Shown one piece after another: positions 1 through 10,612 of a stretch of 64,000 nt of DNA. The translations under genes were made by a program, and so were the position numbers. Numbering within the stretch: the stretch's first letter is position 1; every line of letters starts with the position of its first letter. The DNA lies in NCBI RefSeq assembly GCF_006980715.1, contig NZ_SBHN01000013.1:85404-149403 (forward strand). The letters run 5' to 3'. The notes under the pieces are model-generated. The model saw only the letters and a list, made by a program, of their open reading frames with translations, made no database searches and was not told the origin of the DNA. This DNA is from Telmatospirillum sp. J64-1. Its GTDB lineage: Bacteria > Pseudomonadota > Alphaproteobacteria > Rhodospirillales > Magnetospirillaceae.

Positions 1-1011
1 GGACAGGAAGCCGCGCTCGCCGGTCAGCTCCACATGGAAGGGCGGCAGGCCTCGGCTTTCCAGTGCGGCCACCACGCCCGTCACATCCTTGTCGTCGGGC
101 AGCGAGACCAAGGCGTGCAGGCCCGGCATCGTCTCCTTCAGGCGGGCCAGGAAATCGAAGTCCAGCGAGGCCGGGGCGATGGCCGCTTCATGGACGATCT
201 CGCGCCCGCGCCAGAGGCAGCGTCCGAAGGACGGCACCGGGGCCAGGGGCACCGGATGGCCCGTCGCCGCCTGGGCCAGGGCGCGATCCAGTTCGTACCA
301 GGCGGGCGCCGCCTCCGCCGGGGGCTGAGCGATGCTTTCCCCCGGAATCCCCAGCCTGTCCGCCCAGGATGCCGCCAGCGGTCCCAGCAGCAGGCGGCGG
401 CTGTTGGCGGCGATGGACAGCTTGTCGCGCGCCACGTCCTCTTCCGTCGGGCCGATCTGGGCCAGATGTTCGGGCAGGATCGAGGTGACGATGGACGTGG
501 CGGAAGGAAACAATCCCGTCTCGTCATGGCGCACGCCGCGCCCGCCTTCGATGACGAAGCGCCGCACACCCTTTTCCTTGAACCAGGCCAGGGCGACGGC
601 CAGGAACAGCCCGAAAGGCGAAAGATATCGTCCCGGCTTCAGGCTGGCGGCGAGGGCGTCCAGGCGCGGTTTCAGGCGGGCATGGACGGCGATGAAGTCT
701 TCTTCCGGGATGGCTTGCCCGTCGATACGGATGCGGTCCAGCGCATGGTCTTCCTCGGGCGAGACCACCAGCCCCACAGGGCCTTCCCCGGCTACCGTCA
801 GCGCCGCCGCCGCCAGACGGCTGACGCTGCCCTTGCCCTTGCTGCCGGTCACCCGGATCACCCTTTCGGCGGGGGGAATCAGCCTCATCTCCGCCAGCAG
901 TTCCATCAGCGGCCTTGGGTCGCGGGTTTCCGAATCGGGACGGCCCGCCAGCAAGGGCTTGGCGGCCAGATAGCCGGAATAGATGTGGTCGAGGCAGGAT
1001 TGCAGGGTCAT
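1..1011 (-). CDS. FolC-like Mur ligase family protein (3' end outside window)
   Basis: This reverse-strand frame is open for 337 codons from an ATG at 1011 and runs off the left edge, so the C-terminus is missing. Residues near 60 read TGSKGKGS, a variant of the ATP-binding GTNGKGS loop of folylpolyglutamate synthase and other Mur-type ligases. A later GGRGVRHDETG segment corresponds to the GGRLDATN region of FolC. It therefore resembles an ATP-dependent amide ligase of the FolC/Mur central-domain type. It lies 219 bp downstream of the genuine folC and points the same way, separated by a large inverted repeat. It looks like a diverged paralogue, and its substrate cannot be told from sequence. 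The family call is fairly safe, the function is unknown. Confidence 0.75.
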   Translation of the reverse strand, partial: MTLQSCLDHIYSGYLAAKPLLAGRPDSETRDPRPLMELLAEMRLIPPAERVIRVTGSKGKGSVSRLAAAALTVAGEGPVGLVVSPEEDHALDRIRIDGQAIPEEDFIAVHARLKPRLDALAASLKPGRYLSPFGLFLAVALAWFKEKGVRRFVIEGGRGVRHDETGLFPSATSIVTSILPEHLAQIGPTEEDVARDKLSIAANSRRLLLGPLAASWADRLGIPGESIAQPPAEAAPAWYELDRALAQAATGHPVPLAPVPSFGRCLWRGREIVHEAAIAPASLDFDFLARLKETMPGLHALVSLPDDKDVTGVVAALESRGLPPFHVELTGERGFLS

Positions 1012-1027
1012 CGGGGGGCCTTCTTGG

Positions 1028-1225
1028 GGGCTGCCGCCCATGCCTGCTTGGGGCCTTGAGGCCCCAAACCCCATTGGTTTTATTCCTTCGTCATTCCGGG
1101 CGGAGCGCAGCGCAGACCCGGAATCCAGCCGCCGCCACCGATGGACTCCCGCTTTCGCGGGAGTGACGAGAAACAAGAGAGGGGTTTGGGGCCTCAAGGC
1201 CCCAAGCAGGTCCGGGCGGCAGCCC
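1028..1225. repeat. long inverted repeat enclosing a REP element
   Basis: Two arms, 1043-1072 and 1181-1210, are perfect 30-base reverse complements. After a 3-base mismatch the match resumes for 12 more bases at 1028-1039 and 1214-1225. The arms flank a GTCATTCC-type REP copy. The unit fills the gap between folC and the downstream ligase gene. It could act as a terminator or RNA-stability element, or be a small non-autonomous mobile unit. Confidence 0.85.
1089..1168. repeat. REP family 1 copy
   Basis: A CGTCATTCC start and a CGGGAGTGACG end enclose inverted GC-rich arms, including CCCGCTTTCGCGGG. The same design recurs near 13.3, 15.5, 33.5, 52.1 and 52.3 kb, always between genes. Confidence 0.85.
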
Positions 1226-1230
1226 GGAAG

Positions 1231-2502
1231 TTATCTTTCCAAATCCCGCAGCACTTCACCCACCAGCGCCACCGATCCACAGATCAGGACGCGGCCCGGC
1301 TGTTCCTTCGCCAGGATATCGGTCAGGGCGTCCCGCCAAGTGGCAAATTCGGCCGCTTGCAGGCCTTCGTCCCGGGCGGCTTGGGCGATGGCGGCGGCGG
1401 GCAGGGAATCGGGATGATGGAAGGTGATGGCGCGCAGCGAGGCGGCTTGACGACCCACCGGCCCGACGAAGGGGCGCGGGTCGCGGGTGTTCAGCATTCC
1501 GGCCACCACATGCAGGGGACGGTCGCGCCAGCTTTCGGCCTGGGCGACCAGAACCTGGGCAGCGCCGGGATTGTGGCCGGCATCGAGCCAAATTTCCCAG
1601 CCCTCGGGAGCTTGGCCTTCCAGACGTTGCAGGCGTCCCGGCCAATCGATCCGGGTCAGGCCCTGGCCGATATGGTGGACCTGCACATCCAGCGGCATCA
1701 GGCGGATGGCGGCGACGGCCACGGCGGCATTGTCGATCTGGTGGGGGCCGGGCAGCGAGGGAATGGGCAGGCGCAGCATCTCGTCGCCTTCCCAATACAT
1801 CACGCCGTTCTCGGCCATGGCGCCGAAATCATCGACCTGGCGCCAGAGCGGGCAGCCCAGTTCCTCGGCGTGGGTGGCGATCACGGCGGCGGCCTCGGGC
1901 TCCTGCCGGGCGACGACGCAGGGAATTCCGGCTTTCAGGATCCCGGCCTTCTCGGCGGCGATGCTGGCGAGGTCGCCACCGAGATATTGCTCGTGATCCA
2001 TCGAAATGGGGGTGATCACCGTCAGGGCCGGGCTGGCGACCATGTTGGTGGCGTCCAGCCGTCCGCCCAGGCCGGTTTCCAGCAGGCAGACATCGGCGGG
2101 CGTGCGGGCGAAGGCCAGGAAGGCCGCCGCCGTGGTGATCTCGAAGAAGGTGATGGGCTGGCCGTCATTGGCGCGCTCGCAGTCTCCCAGTACCTGGACC
2201 AGCGCATCTTCGGAAATGATCTCTCCGGCGACACGGATGCGTTCGTGGAAACGCACCAGATGCGGCGAGGTATAGACATGGACGCGCAGGCCGGCGGCTT
2301 CGAGCATGGCCCGCATCATCGCGGTGACCGAGCCCTTGCCGTTGGTTCCGGCGATGTGAATGACCGGCGGCAGCTTGTCCTGGGGGCGGTCGAGGGCGTT
2401 CAGCAGGCGCTCGACACGCTCCAGGGACAGGTCGATGACCTTGGGATGATACCGGCCCAGCCTCTCGAGAAGCTGGGCCGAGGTCACATCACGGCTGGAC
2501 AT
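1231..2502 (-). CDS. folC: bifunctional folylpolyglutamate synthase/dihydrofolate synthase
   Basis: FolC adds L-glutamate to dihydropteroate and then to folates, using ATP, in the cytoplasm. The 423-residue length is normal. The ATP-binding loop GTNGKGS is at residues 52-58, followed by TSPHL and the [13 protein letters not shown] block, and an AGHNPGA motif lies in the C-terminal domain. The ATG at 2502 sits inside the 3' end of accD (14-base overlap), so the two are translationally linked. It is the last gene of trpB-trpA-accD-folC, a common alphaproteobacterial arrangement. Confidence 0.95.
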   Translation of the reverse strand: MSSRDVTSAQLLERLGRYHPKVIDLSLERVERLLNALDRPQDKLPPVIHIAGTNGKGSVTAMMRAMLEAAGLRVHVYTSPHLVRFHERIRVAGEIISEDALVQVLGDCERANDGQPITFFEITTAAAFLAFARTPADVCLLETGLGGRLDATNMVASPALTVITPISMDHEQYLGGDLASIAAEKAGILKAGIPCVVARQEPEAAAVIATHAEELGCPLWRQVDDFGAMAENGVMYWEGDEMLRLPIPSLPGPHQIDNAAVAVAAIRLMPLDVQVHHIGQGLTRIDWPGRLQRLEGQAPEGWEIWLDAGHNPGAAQVLVAQAESWRDRPLHVVAGMLNTRDPRPFVGPVGRQAASLRAITFHHPDSLPAAAIAQAARDEGLQAAEFATWRDALTDILAKEQPGRVLICGSVALVGEVLRDLER

Positions 2503-3409
2503 TCTCGTCCCGGGCCGGGCTGTCGGCCTTTTCGGGCAGCGGCAGGACTTCGCCCGCCGGTTTGCGGTTCAGCAGCAGGTCGAGCACGCGGACCAGGGTG
2601 GCGCGCAGGTCCTTGCGCGGCACCACCATGTCGACCATGCCGTGGTCGAGCAGGTATTCGGCGCGCTGGAAGCCTTCGGGCAGCTTCTCGCGGATGGTGC
2701 TTTCGATAACGCGGGCACCGGCGAAGCCGATGACCGAACCCGGCTCGGCGATCTGGATGTCGCCCAGCATGGCGAAAGAGGCCGAGACGCCGCCGGTGGT
2801 CGGGTCGGTCAGCAGCACCACATAGGGCAGGCCCTTTTCCTTGACCTTTTCCACGGCCACGGTGGTGCGGGCCATCTGCATCAGCGACAGGATGCCTTCC
2901 TGCATGCGGGCGCCGCCCGAGGCGGGAATGACGATCAGCGGGGCGTCCTGCAACACCGCCAGTTCGGCGGCGGCGACGATGCCTTCGCCCACGGCGATGC
3001 CCATCGAGCCGCCCATGAATTCAAAGTTGAAGGCAGCGATGACCACGTTCAGCCCGCCCATGCGGCCATGGGCGACGATGATGGCGTCCTGTTCGCCGGT
3101 CTTGGCCTGGGCGTCCTTCATGCGGTCGCCGTAACGCTTCTGGTCGCGGAAGCGCAAGGGATCGGCGGGAGTCTTGGGCAATTCGATGCGCTGGTACTCG
3201 CCCCCGTCGAACAGCATCTCCAGGCGCTTCTTGACCGGCAGGCGCATATGATGGCCGCAATGCTGGCAGACGCGCAGATTGGCGTCCAGATCGCGGTGGA
3301 AGATCATATGGCCGCAATTGCTGCATTTATGCCAAAGATTCTCGGGCACCTCGCGCGGGCGCACCAGCTTTTGAATCTTGGGCAGGACGGAATTTGTCAG
3401 CCAGTTCAT
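2489..3409 (-). CDS. accD: acetyl-CoA carboxylase carboxyltransferase subunit beta
   Basis: AccD pairs with AccA to transfer CO2 from carboxybiotin to acetyl-CoA, making malonyl-CoA for fatty-acid synthesis. The 306-residue protein starts with the family's zinc ribbon, with four cysteines at residues 29, 32, 48 and 51. A crotonase-type carboxyltransferase core follows, including [10 protein letters not shown] and [17 protein letters not shown] ribosome site before the ATG at 3409 overlaps the trpA stop codon, 11 bases away. It is co-transcribed with trpBA and folC. Confidence 0.96.
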   Translation of the reverse strand: MNWLTNSVLPKIQKLVRPREVPENLWHKCSNCGHMIFHRDLDANLRVCQHCGHHMRLPVKKRLEMLFDGGEYQRIELPKTPADPLRFRDQKRYGDRMKDAQAKTGEQDAIIVAHGRMGGLNVVIAAFNFEFMGGSMGIAVGEGIVAAAELAVLQDAPLIVIPASGGARMQEGILSLMQMARTTVAVEKVKEKGLPYVVLLTDPTTGGVSASFAMLGDIQIAEPGSVIGFAGARVIESTIREKLPEGFQRAEYLLDHGMVDMVVPRKDLRATLVRVLDLLLNRKPAGEVLPLPEKADSPARDENVQP

Positions 3410-3420
3410 TTTGCTCTTCC

Positions 3421-4262
3421 TCAGCCGCGGGCCGTGCGTACGCCATTCGCCAGCGCACGCACCAATCCCAGCACGTTGTCCTTCAAGCCCTCGGTCGCGC
3501 GGCCTTCGCCATCCAGCGACTCGGCCAAGGCTTGCACCAGGGCGGAACCCACTACCACGCCATCGGCATGGCGCGCCACATCGGCCGCCTGTTCCGGCGT
3601 GCGGATGCCGAAGCCGACGGCGACGGGCAACGCAGTGGCCGCCTTCAGCCGGGCCACCGCTTCCTCGATGGCCGACATCTGGGCCGAGGCGGTACCGGTG
3701 ATACCGGCGATGGAGACGTAATAGACGAAGCCGGAGGCGTTGCCCAGCACGACGGGCAGGCGCTCGCCCACCGTGGTCGGCGTGGTCAGTACGATGAAGT
3801 CGATGCCGGCGGGGCGGGCATGAGCCAGCAATTCCTCGGCTTCCTCGGGCGGCAGGTCGACGATGATCAGGCCGTCCACCCCGGCCTCGGCGGCATCCTT
3901 GCAGAAGCGTTCGGGACCGTAGGCATAGATGGGGTTGTAATAGCCCATCAGGATCAGCGGCGTTTCGCTTTCCTGTTCGCGGAAGCTGCGCACGGCGCTA
4001 AGGCAACGCTCGATGCTGCCGCCGGCGGCCAAAGCGCGCTGCGAGGCGAGCTGGATCGCCGGGCCGTCGGCCATGGGATCGGTGAAGGGCATGCCCAGCT
4101 CGATCAGATCGGCCCCGGCGGCGGGCAGGCCCTTCAGCACATCGAGCGAGGTGTCGTAATCGGGGTCGCAGGCGGTCAGGAAGGTGACTAGGCCCGCGCG
4201 GCCTTCGGCCTTCAGGGCGTTGAAGCGGCGCGCGATGCGGCCGGTTTGCAGGTTACGGGCGC

Positions 4263-4266
<4 letters not shown>
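3421..4266 (-). CDS. trpA: tryptophan synthase alpha subunit
   Basis: TrpA cleaves indole-3-glycerol phosphate to indole and glyceraldehyde-3-phosphate, and indole is channelled to TrpB. The 281-residue TIM barrel carries the catalytic Glu56 in IELGMPF and Asp67 in PMADGPA. These match Salmonella Glu49 and Asp60 in spacing. The start is a GTG at 4266 whose last bases form the trpB TGA stop (GTGA overlap). The reverse frame is open much further upstream, but that part is antisense-frame noise over trpB and not a TrpB-TrpA fusion. Confidence 0.96.
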
Positions 4267-5474
<1,208 letters not shown>

Positions 5475-5568
5475 GCTGGCCCCGAGATGGTCTCGTACCT
5501 GAAAGGACGGTAATAAAGCACAAACAGGCCGGGGAGCCGAAAGGATTTCTGATTTTAATAGGCCTTCT

Positions 5569-6711
5569 TCACGAAGGGGGAAGAGTGGGGGCCACAGGCT
5601 CGAACAAGCGGATGACGTCGGGGGCGATGAACAGGCGTTCTTTCGTGGATGTCTCGACCTGCTTTAGGATTCCCGTAGATTCCAAGCGCCGGACGGCGGT
5701 GTTCATTGCCTGGAAAGAAAGATCCTTGCCAATCGCCACGCGGGCATCGCGCAGGGTGAAGGTCGGAGTGACCAGAACCCAGGGCACCAGGGCATGGACG
5801 ATGCTGTGGGCACGGGCGGATTTCGTCACGCTTCTCCAGTGCTGATACACTTGTTCCAGTTGGTGAAGGCGGTCGAGATTGGCGGCGGCGGTCTGGGCGA
5901 TCAACGAGCAGAAGACGCGGGTCCAGGCGCCCAGGTCGCCCTTGCGGCGGCCATCCTTCAAGGCCTCCACATAGATATCCTTGTTCAGGTGCACCGCTTC
6001 CCCCAGAAAAGCGCAGGCATGATGCAGGGTGCTTTTGCGGCGCAGGGCCAGGGGCACCAGCAATCTGCCGACACGGCCATTGCCGTCGGGGACGGGGTGG
6101 ATATGCTCGAACATCCAGTGGGAAAGCGCCTGGCGCACCAATTCCGGCCGGTCGTCGCGGGCGGCGGTGAAGCTTTCCCATTCGGCCATGGCGTCGGCGG
6201 TGGAGGCCGGTGCGGTATAGTGGAAGGTGCCGGCCGGGCTTTCCCGGTCATAGGTCCCGTTGGGATAGGCTTTCAGGCGTCCTGCTCCGGCGGCGGCCAT
6301 GGAATCGGCGGCATTGCGGAACAGCCGGTGATGGATCGCCAAAGCCATTTCCGTGAAGGAAAGGGAGGGGCTTTCCGCCAAGGCGTCGAAGGCATCGGCG
6401 GTGGCAGCCACCGCGCGCGCGTCTTCAGGGTCCCGTGCCCGGCTGAGCGAGGTCTGGTATTCGAGCAGGTCGGTAAAGGTGGTGGTCGTTCCTTCCGCCC
6501 CCGAGGAATGGACGGCATCCAGCCGGGCGAACAGCTTGCCGGTCACATCGGGGACGGGAAAGGTACTCAAGGCGCGGTCGAATTCCTCGACCGCCTTGCG
6601 GGCCCGTTCGTATTGCCCCCAAACATCATCCATCCTGGGGAAGGCCGGTATCGGCGGGCGATAGCAGGAGCGGCCCCGGTCATCCGTCTCGTAGAGGCCG
6701 AAAGCTTGCAT
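5569..6711 (-). CDS. Fic family protein (probable AMP-transferase, self-inhibited class II)
   Basis: Fic enzymes transfer AMP from ATP to hydroxyl side chains of target proteins. The signature is [12 protein letters not shown] at residues 205-216; the usual HPF is HPV here, but the catalytic His and the GNGR phosphate loop are intact. Before the Fic core, SSGAEG at residues 69-74 fits the (S/T)xxxE(G/N) inhibitory motif, so activity should be self-restrained. The last 80 or so residues look like a winged helix. ATG 6711 is preferred because GGGG stretches precede it; an ATG at 6726 would add five residues but lacks a ribosome site. It sits alone between addB and trpB, with a palindrome over its start. 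Confidence 0.88.
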   Translation of the reverse strand: MQAFGLYETDDRGRSCYRPPIPAFPRMDDVWGQYERARKAVEEFDRALSTFPVPDVTGKLFARLDAVHSSGAEGTTTTFTDLLEYQTSLSRARDPEDARAVAATADAFDALAESPSLSFTEMALAIHHRLFRNAADSMAAAGAGRLKAYPNGTYDRESPAGTFHYTAPASTADAMAEWESFTAARDDRPELVRQALSHWMFEHIHPVPDGNGRVGRLLVPLALRRKSTLHHACAFLGEAVHLNKDIYVEALKDGRRKGDLGAWTRVFCSLIAQTAAANLDRLHQLEQVYQHWRSVTKSARAHSIVHALVPWVLVTPTFTLRDARVAIGKDLSFQAMNTAVRRLESTGILKQVETSTKERLFIAPDVIRLFEPVAPTLPPS

Positions 6712-6716
6712 CCCCA

Positions 6717-6761
6717 CCCCTTTCATTCAAGTTTTCTGGTGGAAAGCTAGAATGAAAGGGG
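6717..6761. promoter_or_regulatory. 12-bp palindrome over the fic start region
   Basis: The arms CCCCTTTCATTC (6717-6728) and GAATGAAAGGGG (6750-6761) are perfect inverted repeats separated by 21 bases. They lie just upstream of the preferred fic start and cover the alternative ATG at 6726. The spacing suggests a dimer operator or a leader hairpin. Control by the Fic protein's own winged helix is possible but inferred. Confidence 0.5.
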
Positions 6762-6796
6762 CGCTCCTTCAAGGCTGAGGATAGCAGCCGGGGAGA

Positions 6797-9742
6797 CTAT
6801 TCTCCTTCGTCATCCCCTAGGCTGGCCCATTCCTTGACGCGGGCGAGGTGGCCGTAATCGCTGTAGCGGGGGGCGCGGTCGGGATGGGGGCGGGCTTCGT
6901 AGGGGGTGTCGGGATTGTCGAAGACCTGGACCAGGCCGCGCAGGCCGTCCAGGGCTTCCTGCACCAGCTTGGCGCAGTCGTCACCGGCGCTGCTTTCCTC
7001 GCCGCCCGCTTCGTTGCCGCGCAGGCGCCAGTAGAGAAGTTGGGAGACCGGGGCGGCGGGAATGTCGCGGAAGCCGCCGGCCTGGGCGATGGCGGCTTCC
7101 AGCGGAAGCTGGGGCGCATAGCCGGCGGCGACTTCCTTCTTGCTGGGCACGGCGCCGGTCTTGTAGTCGATGATGGTTAAGCTGCCGTCCTTCATGCGGT
7201 CGATGCGGTCGGCCTTTGCGGTCAGGGTGAAGGGAGCGTAATCGGCATCGATCTCCAGCCGCCCGCCGCTTTCGCAGATGATCGACTGGATTTCGTGGCG
7301 GCGGCCGTATTCATGGCCGATGAACCATTTGGCGATGCGCTCGAAGCGCGGCCACCAGAAGGCCCAGACGCCGGGCCGGGTCAGGGCTTCGGCGAAGACG
7401 GCGCGGCCCGTCTCGATCAGCTTGGCCTCGGCATCGTCAGGCAACTGCCCCGGATAGTCGCGGGTGAAGGTTTCCAGCGCCTTGTGAACCAGGTTGCCGT
7501 AATCGGCGGCGCCCGGATCGGCATCGATGGGGTCCAGCGCTTCCAGCCCCAGGATATGGCGGGCGTAGATGGCGTAGGGGTCGCGCATCCAGGTCTCGAT
7601 CTGGGTCACCGACAGGCGGCGCGGGCGGGCCTCGACGGGCGGGCGCGGGGCGGGCGGCGGCAGCGGAGTGTGGCTGGCCGGGGCATCCAGCAGGGTATGC
7701 CAGTCCAGCCAATGCGGCGCGTGCCATTCGGTTCCCTTCGCCGCCTCTTCCAGGCCGCAGGCGCGCATCACGGTTTCCAGCCGCAGCAGCCATCGCGAGG
7801 GAACGGTGGGCGTGCCTTCGTTCTTCATCGCCCGCGTCATCACCACGCGCGGGGCGCAGAAGGCCTGGACGAAGTCGTGGGCGGCGAGGCCGACCCGGCG
7901 CTCGGGCGAGGGCAGGCCGAAATCGCGGCGCATGGGGCGGCTCATCCAGGGATCGGAATCCGCTTCGGGCGGCCAGCTTCCTTCGTTCAGCCCGCCCAGG
8001 ATGATCAGATCGGCATGTTGCAGCCGGGCTTCCAGCAAGCCCCAGATATGCAGGCGGGGATGGCGGCCCCAGACGGGGCGGACGACGACGCCTTCCATCA
8101 GGCAGGCGAGCAGGCCGGGATAGGCCCGGGGCCAGACCTCGCCCATGGCCTCGGCGGCCTCGCCCAGATCGGCGGCGAAATTGGCGGCCACTTCGCCCGC
8201 CTCGCCGCGCCACAGGCGGGTCGGGCCGGGCAGGGTGTCGTCGGTGGCAAGGGCTTCGGCGAATTCCATATGGGCGCGGACCAGATCGGCCAGGGGCACG
8301 ATGTCCTTGTCCATCAGCGCGGCGAAGGGGCGGGCGGCCTGATCCAGGATGCCCAGCCATTCCTTCAGCTCCGTTTCCTTCTCGCCCAGGGCCGCGCACA
8401 GCCCTTCGATCCCCGGCGCCGGGCGCGCGCCGCGCAGCACCACCACTTCCAGGCGCCGCACCAGCGCGCGGCACTGGTCCGGGCGCAGCCCGGCGGCGGC
8501 CAGGGGATGTTTCAGGCAGGCCAAAGTGGCGTGCGGCGAGAAATTCTCGGCCACCATCTCGGCGGCCAGCAGCAGGAACACGCCGGGCGGAGTCAGGGCC
8601 AGCGGACGGCCTGCGGAATCGTCGACCTCGATGTCCCAGCGTTCCAGTTCGGCGGCGACGCGGCGGGCGAGGTTGCGGTCCGGCGTGATCAGGGCGGCGG
8701 TGCGGCCTTCGGTTTCCAGGGCCTCGCGCAGCAGCATGGCGATGGCGCCCGCTTCCTCGCGCGGGCCGGGGCAGTCCAGCCGCGTCACGCCCTCGATGGC
8801 GGCAGCATCGGCCTGGGCGGGCAGGCTGCGCCACAGATCGGTGGTGGCGGCGGGGCGCATGGCCTCGGCGATCAGCCAAGCGCGGGCGGTGCGGGGATTG
8901 GGCGTTCTGCTCCAGGGCCGCACCCGGTCGGGCGTGATCTCCAGCTTTTCCAGAAGCTGCTTCATGCCGTGCTGGGGATGGGTCTCGTCCAGGGCTTGCC
9001 AGGAGGTGCGGTCCATGTGCTGGTCCAGGCCGGGCAGCACCACGGCCCCTTGCGGCAGGTTGGCGATGACGGCCAGCAAGGCGGCGGCGGCCGGGTTGCT
9101 GCCGGTCGAGCCGGCGGCGATGACGGGGTGATGCGGCGGCTCCTTGCGCCAGCGTTCGGCCTGGGCATGGAGAAGCAGGCTGCGTCGCGTGCTGGGATCG
9201 GCCGCGCCATGGGCCTCCAGCAGGACCGGCCAGTTCTGGGTCAGGATTTCCAGGAATTTCAGCGTGACCTGCCAATGCTCGGCCAGGTTCTCCGGCACCA
9301 GCTTTTCCAGCAGGTCGAAGGACAAATCCTCGGTCTGCACCTGGTCGAGCAGCTTGGCGAGTTCTCCGGCCAGCCTTGCCGCCTGTTCCGGCCCCGGCGG
9401 CTTGCCGCCGCGTCCCTGGCCCATGGCCATGATCAGGCGGGCCAGCAGCAGTTGCCGCTTCAGCCCCGGTATGGCGGGCGGTACCTCCAGCGAGGCGAGC
9501 GAGATGGCAAGCTCTTCCTCCTCCACCTCGCCCAGCGGCAGCATGCGCGGCAGCAGCAGCGGCTTGCCCTTGGACAGGCGCAGGAAGGCTTCGCGCAGCG
9601 AACGGCAGGCGCGGCGGGTGGGCAGCAGGATCAGGTGGCTGGCCAGCGCCAAGGGATCATGCCCCGCCTGCTCCATCACGCCCCGCGCCAGTTCATCGAC
9701 GAAGGGCAGGCCGGGCGGGATGGAATAGACGGTCGGGGACAT
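6797..9742 (-). CDS. addB: double-strand break repair helicase-nuclease subunit AddB
   Basis: AddB is one half of the AddAB helicase-nuclease that resects DNA ends and starts RecA recombination. The 981-residue protein begins MSPTVYSIPPG after an AGGAAGGA ribosome site, so the 20 residues of open frame upstream are rejected. A helicase-like region (LLPTRRACRSL near residue 43) is followed by a C-terminal RecB-type nuclease with GNLVHKAL, AKADRID and IIDYKTG. It follows murU in a leftward operon. Its usual partner addA, normally directly downstream, is absent from this position and fic follows after 55-85 bases. Confidence 0.93.
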   Translation of the reverse strand: MSPTVYSIPPGLPFVDELARGVMEQAGHDPLALASHLILLPTRRACRSLREAFLRLSKGKPLLLPRMLPLGEVEEEELAISLASLEVPPAIPGLKRQLLLARLIMAMGQGRGGKPPGPEQAARLAGELAKLLDQVQTEDLSFDLLEKLVPENLAEHWQVTLKFLEILTQNWPVLLEAHGAADPSTRRSLLLHAQAERWRKEPPHHPVIAAGSTGSNPAAAALLAVIANLPQGAVVLPGLDQHMDRTSWQALDETHPQHGMKQLLEKLEITPDRVRPWSRTPNPRTARAWLIAEAMRPAATTDLWRSLPAQADAAAIEGVTRLDCPGPREEAGAIAMLLREALETEGRTAALITPDRNLARRVAAELERWDIEVDDSAGRPLALTPPGVFLLLAAEMVAENFSPHATLACLKHPLAAAGLRPDQCRALVRRLEVVVLRGARPAPGIEGLCAALGEKETELKEWLGILDQAARPFAALMDKDIVPLADLVRAHMEFAEALATDDTLPGPTRLWRGEAGEVAANFAADLGEAAEAMGEVWPRAYPGLLACLMEGVVVRPVWGRHPRLHIWGLLEARLQHADLIILGGLNEGSWPPEADSDPWMSRPMRRDFGLPSPERRVGLAAHDFVQAFCAPRVVMTRAMKNEGTPTVPSRWLLRLETVMRACGLEEAAKGTEWHAPHWLDWHTLLDAPASHTPLPPPAPRPPVEARPRRLSVTQIETWMRDPYAIYARHILGLEALDPIDADPGAADYGNLVHKALETFTRDYPGQLPDDAEAKLIETGRAVFAEALTRPGVWAFWWPRFERIAKWFIGHEYGRRHEIQSIICESGGRLEIDADYAPFTLTAKADRIDRMKDGSLTIIDYKTGAVPSKKEVAAGYAPQLPLEAAIAQAGGFRDIPAAPVSQLLYWRLRGNEAGGEESSAGDDCAKLVQEALDGLRGLVQVFDNPDTPYEARPHPDRAPRYSDYGHLARVKEWASLGDDEGE

Positions 9743-9763
9743 GGACGATCCTTCCTGGGGCCG

Positions 9764-9868
9764 CCTCACCTTTCGAGACGGCCGCTGAAGCGGCCTCTTC
9801 AAGATGAGGCTATTCCAATACCTTCCTCCTTATGCTGAGGAGCCCCAAAGGGGCGTCTCAAAGCATGG
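9764..9868. repeat. repeat family 2 copy (TTCGAGACGGC type)
   Basis: The element runs from TTTCGAGACGGC to GGGGCGTCTCAAAGCATG. It has two inverted hairpins around an AT-richer centre. The same layout is seen near 20.6, 27.5, 38.0 and 63.8 kb. Here it fills the murU-addB gap. Confidence 0.8.
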
Positions 9869-9898
9869 GCAGGCGCTCAGGCGCGAGGCAAGCCCTTT

Positions 9899-10612
9899 CT
9901 ACCCTTCCCGGGCGCGCAGCAGGGCATCTATTTCGAACAGGGCGTCCGGCGTGCCGACATGGAACCAGTCGCCGTCATGGACGATGCCGAACAGGCGGCC
10001 CGCCTCCAGTGCCCGGTCGTAGAGGACATTGAGCGAGAACCGGCCTTCCGGCGCGCCGTCGAACAGGCGCGGATGCAGGATCTGCACACCAGCGAACAGC
10101 AGCGGCGCCACTTCCTTTTCGCCTCGGCGGCGCGGCACGCCCAAGGGATCGAGAAAGAAGTCGCCCTTGCCCTCATAGCCCTTGGCGGTGGCGGTGCGCT
10201 GCATCAGCAGCAGGGCGTCCATGCGGTCTGGATCGAAGGCCTGGGCCAGGCGCTGCAGGGCCGGTGTGGTGCCGTCGAGCCAGATGATGTCGCTGTTGGC
10301 GACATAGAAAGGGTCGTCGCCCAGCAGGGGCAGGGCATGCTTCACGCCGCCGCCGGTTTCCAGCAGGCTTTCCTCGTTGGAAAAGGCGATCCCGGGCCGG
10401 GTGCCGAGATGGTTGTGGATCTTACCGGCCTTCCAATGGGTATTGACGACGATGCGCTCGACCCCGGCATTGCCGAAATGGTCGAGGACGCGGTCGAGCA
10501 TGGTGCGTCCGGCGACTTCGATCAGCGGCTTGGGGATTTCGTTGGTGAGGGGGCGCATGCGTTGGCCCAGGCCGGCGGCCAGGGCCATGGCGACTTTGGG
10601 CGTAACCGTCAT
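9899..10612 (-). CDS. murU: N-acetylmuramate alpha-1-phosphate uridylyltransferase
   Basis: MurU makes UDP-MurNAc from MurNAc-1-phosphate and UTP in the fosfomycin-insensitive cell-wall recycling route. The 237-residue protein is a single nucleotidyltransferase domain, with LAAGLGQRMRPLT near the start, then IPKPL and ETGGG motifs. The ATG at 10612 forms an ATGA overlap with the upstream kinase gene, which fixes this start over a longer open frame. The pairing with an AmgK-like kinase supports MurU over a generic sugar nucleotidyltransferase. The family call is firm and the substrate is inferred. Confidence 0.88.
   Translation of the reverse strand: MTVTPKVAMALAAGLGQRMRPLTNEIPKPLIEVAGRTMLDRVLDHFGNAGVERIVVNTHWKAGKIHNHLGTRPGIAFSNEESLLETGGGVKHALPLLGDDPFYVANSDIIWLDGTTPALQRLAQAFDPDRMDALLLMQRTATAKGYEGKGDFFLDPLGVPRRRGEKEVAPLLFAGVQILHPRLFDGAPEGRFSLNVLYDRALEAGRLFGIVHDGDWFHVGTPDALFEIDALLRAREG

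Noticed and set aside
7295..9838. An 847-codon open frame on the plus strand opposite addB
   Set aside because: It is rich in Gly, Gln, His and Arg, has no motif and lies wholly antisense to a well-supported AddB. In GC-rich DNA such mirror frames are expected.
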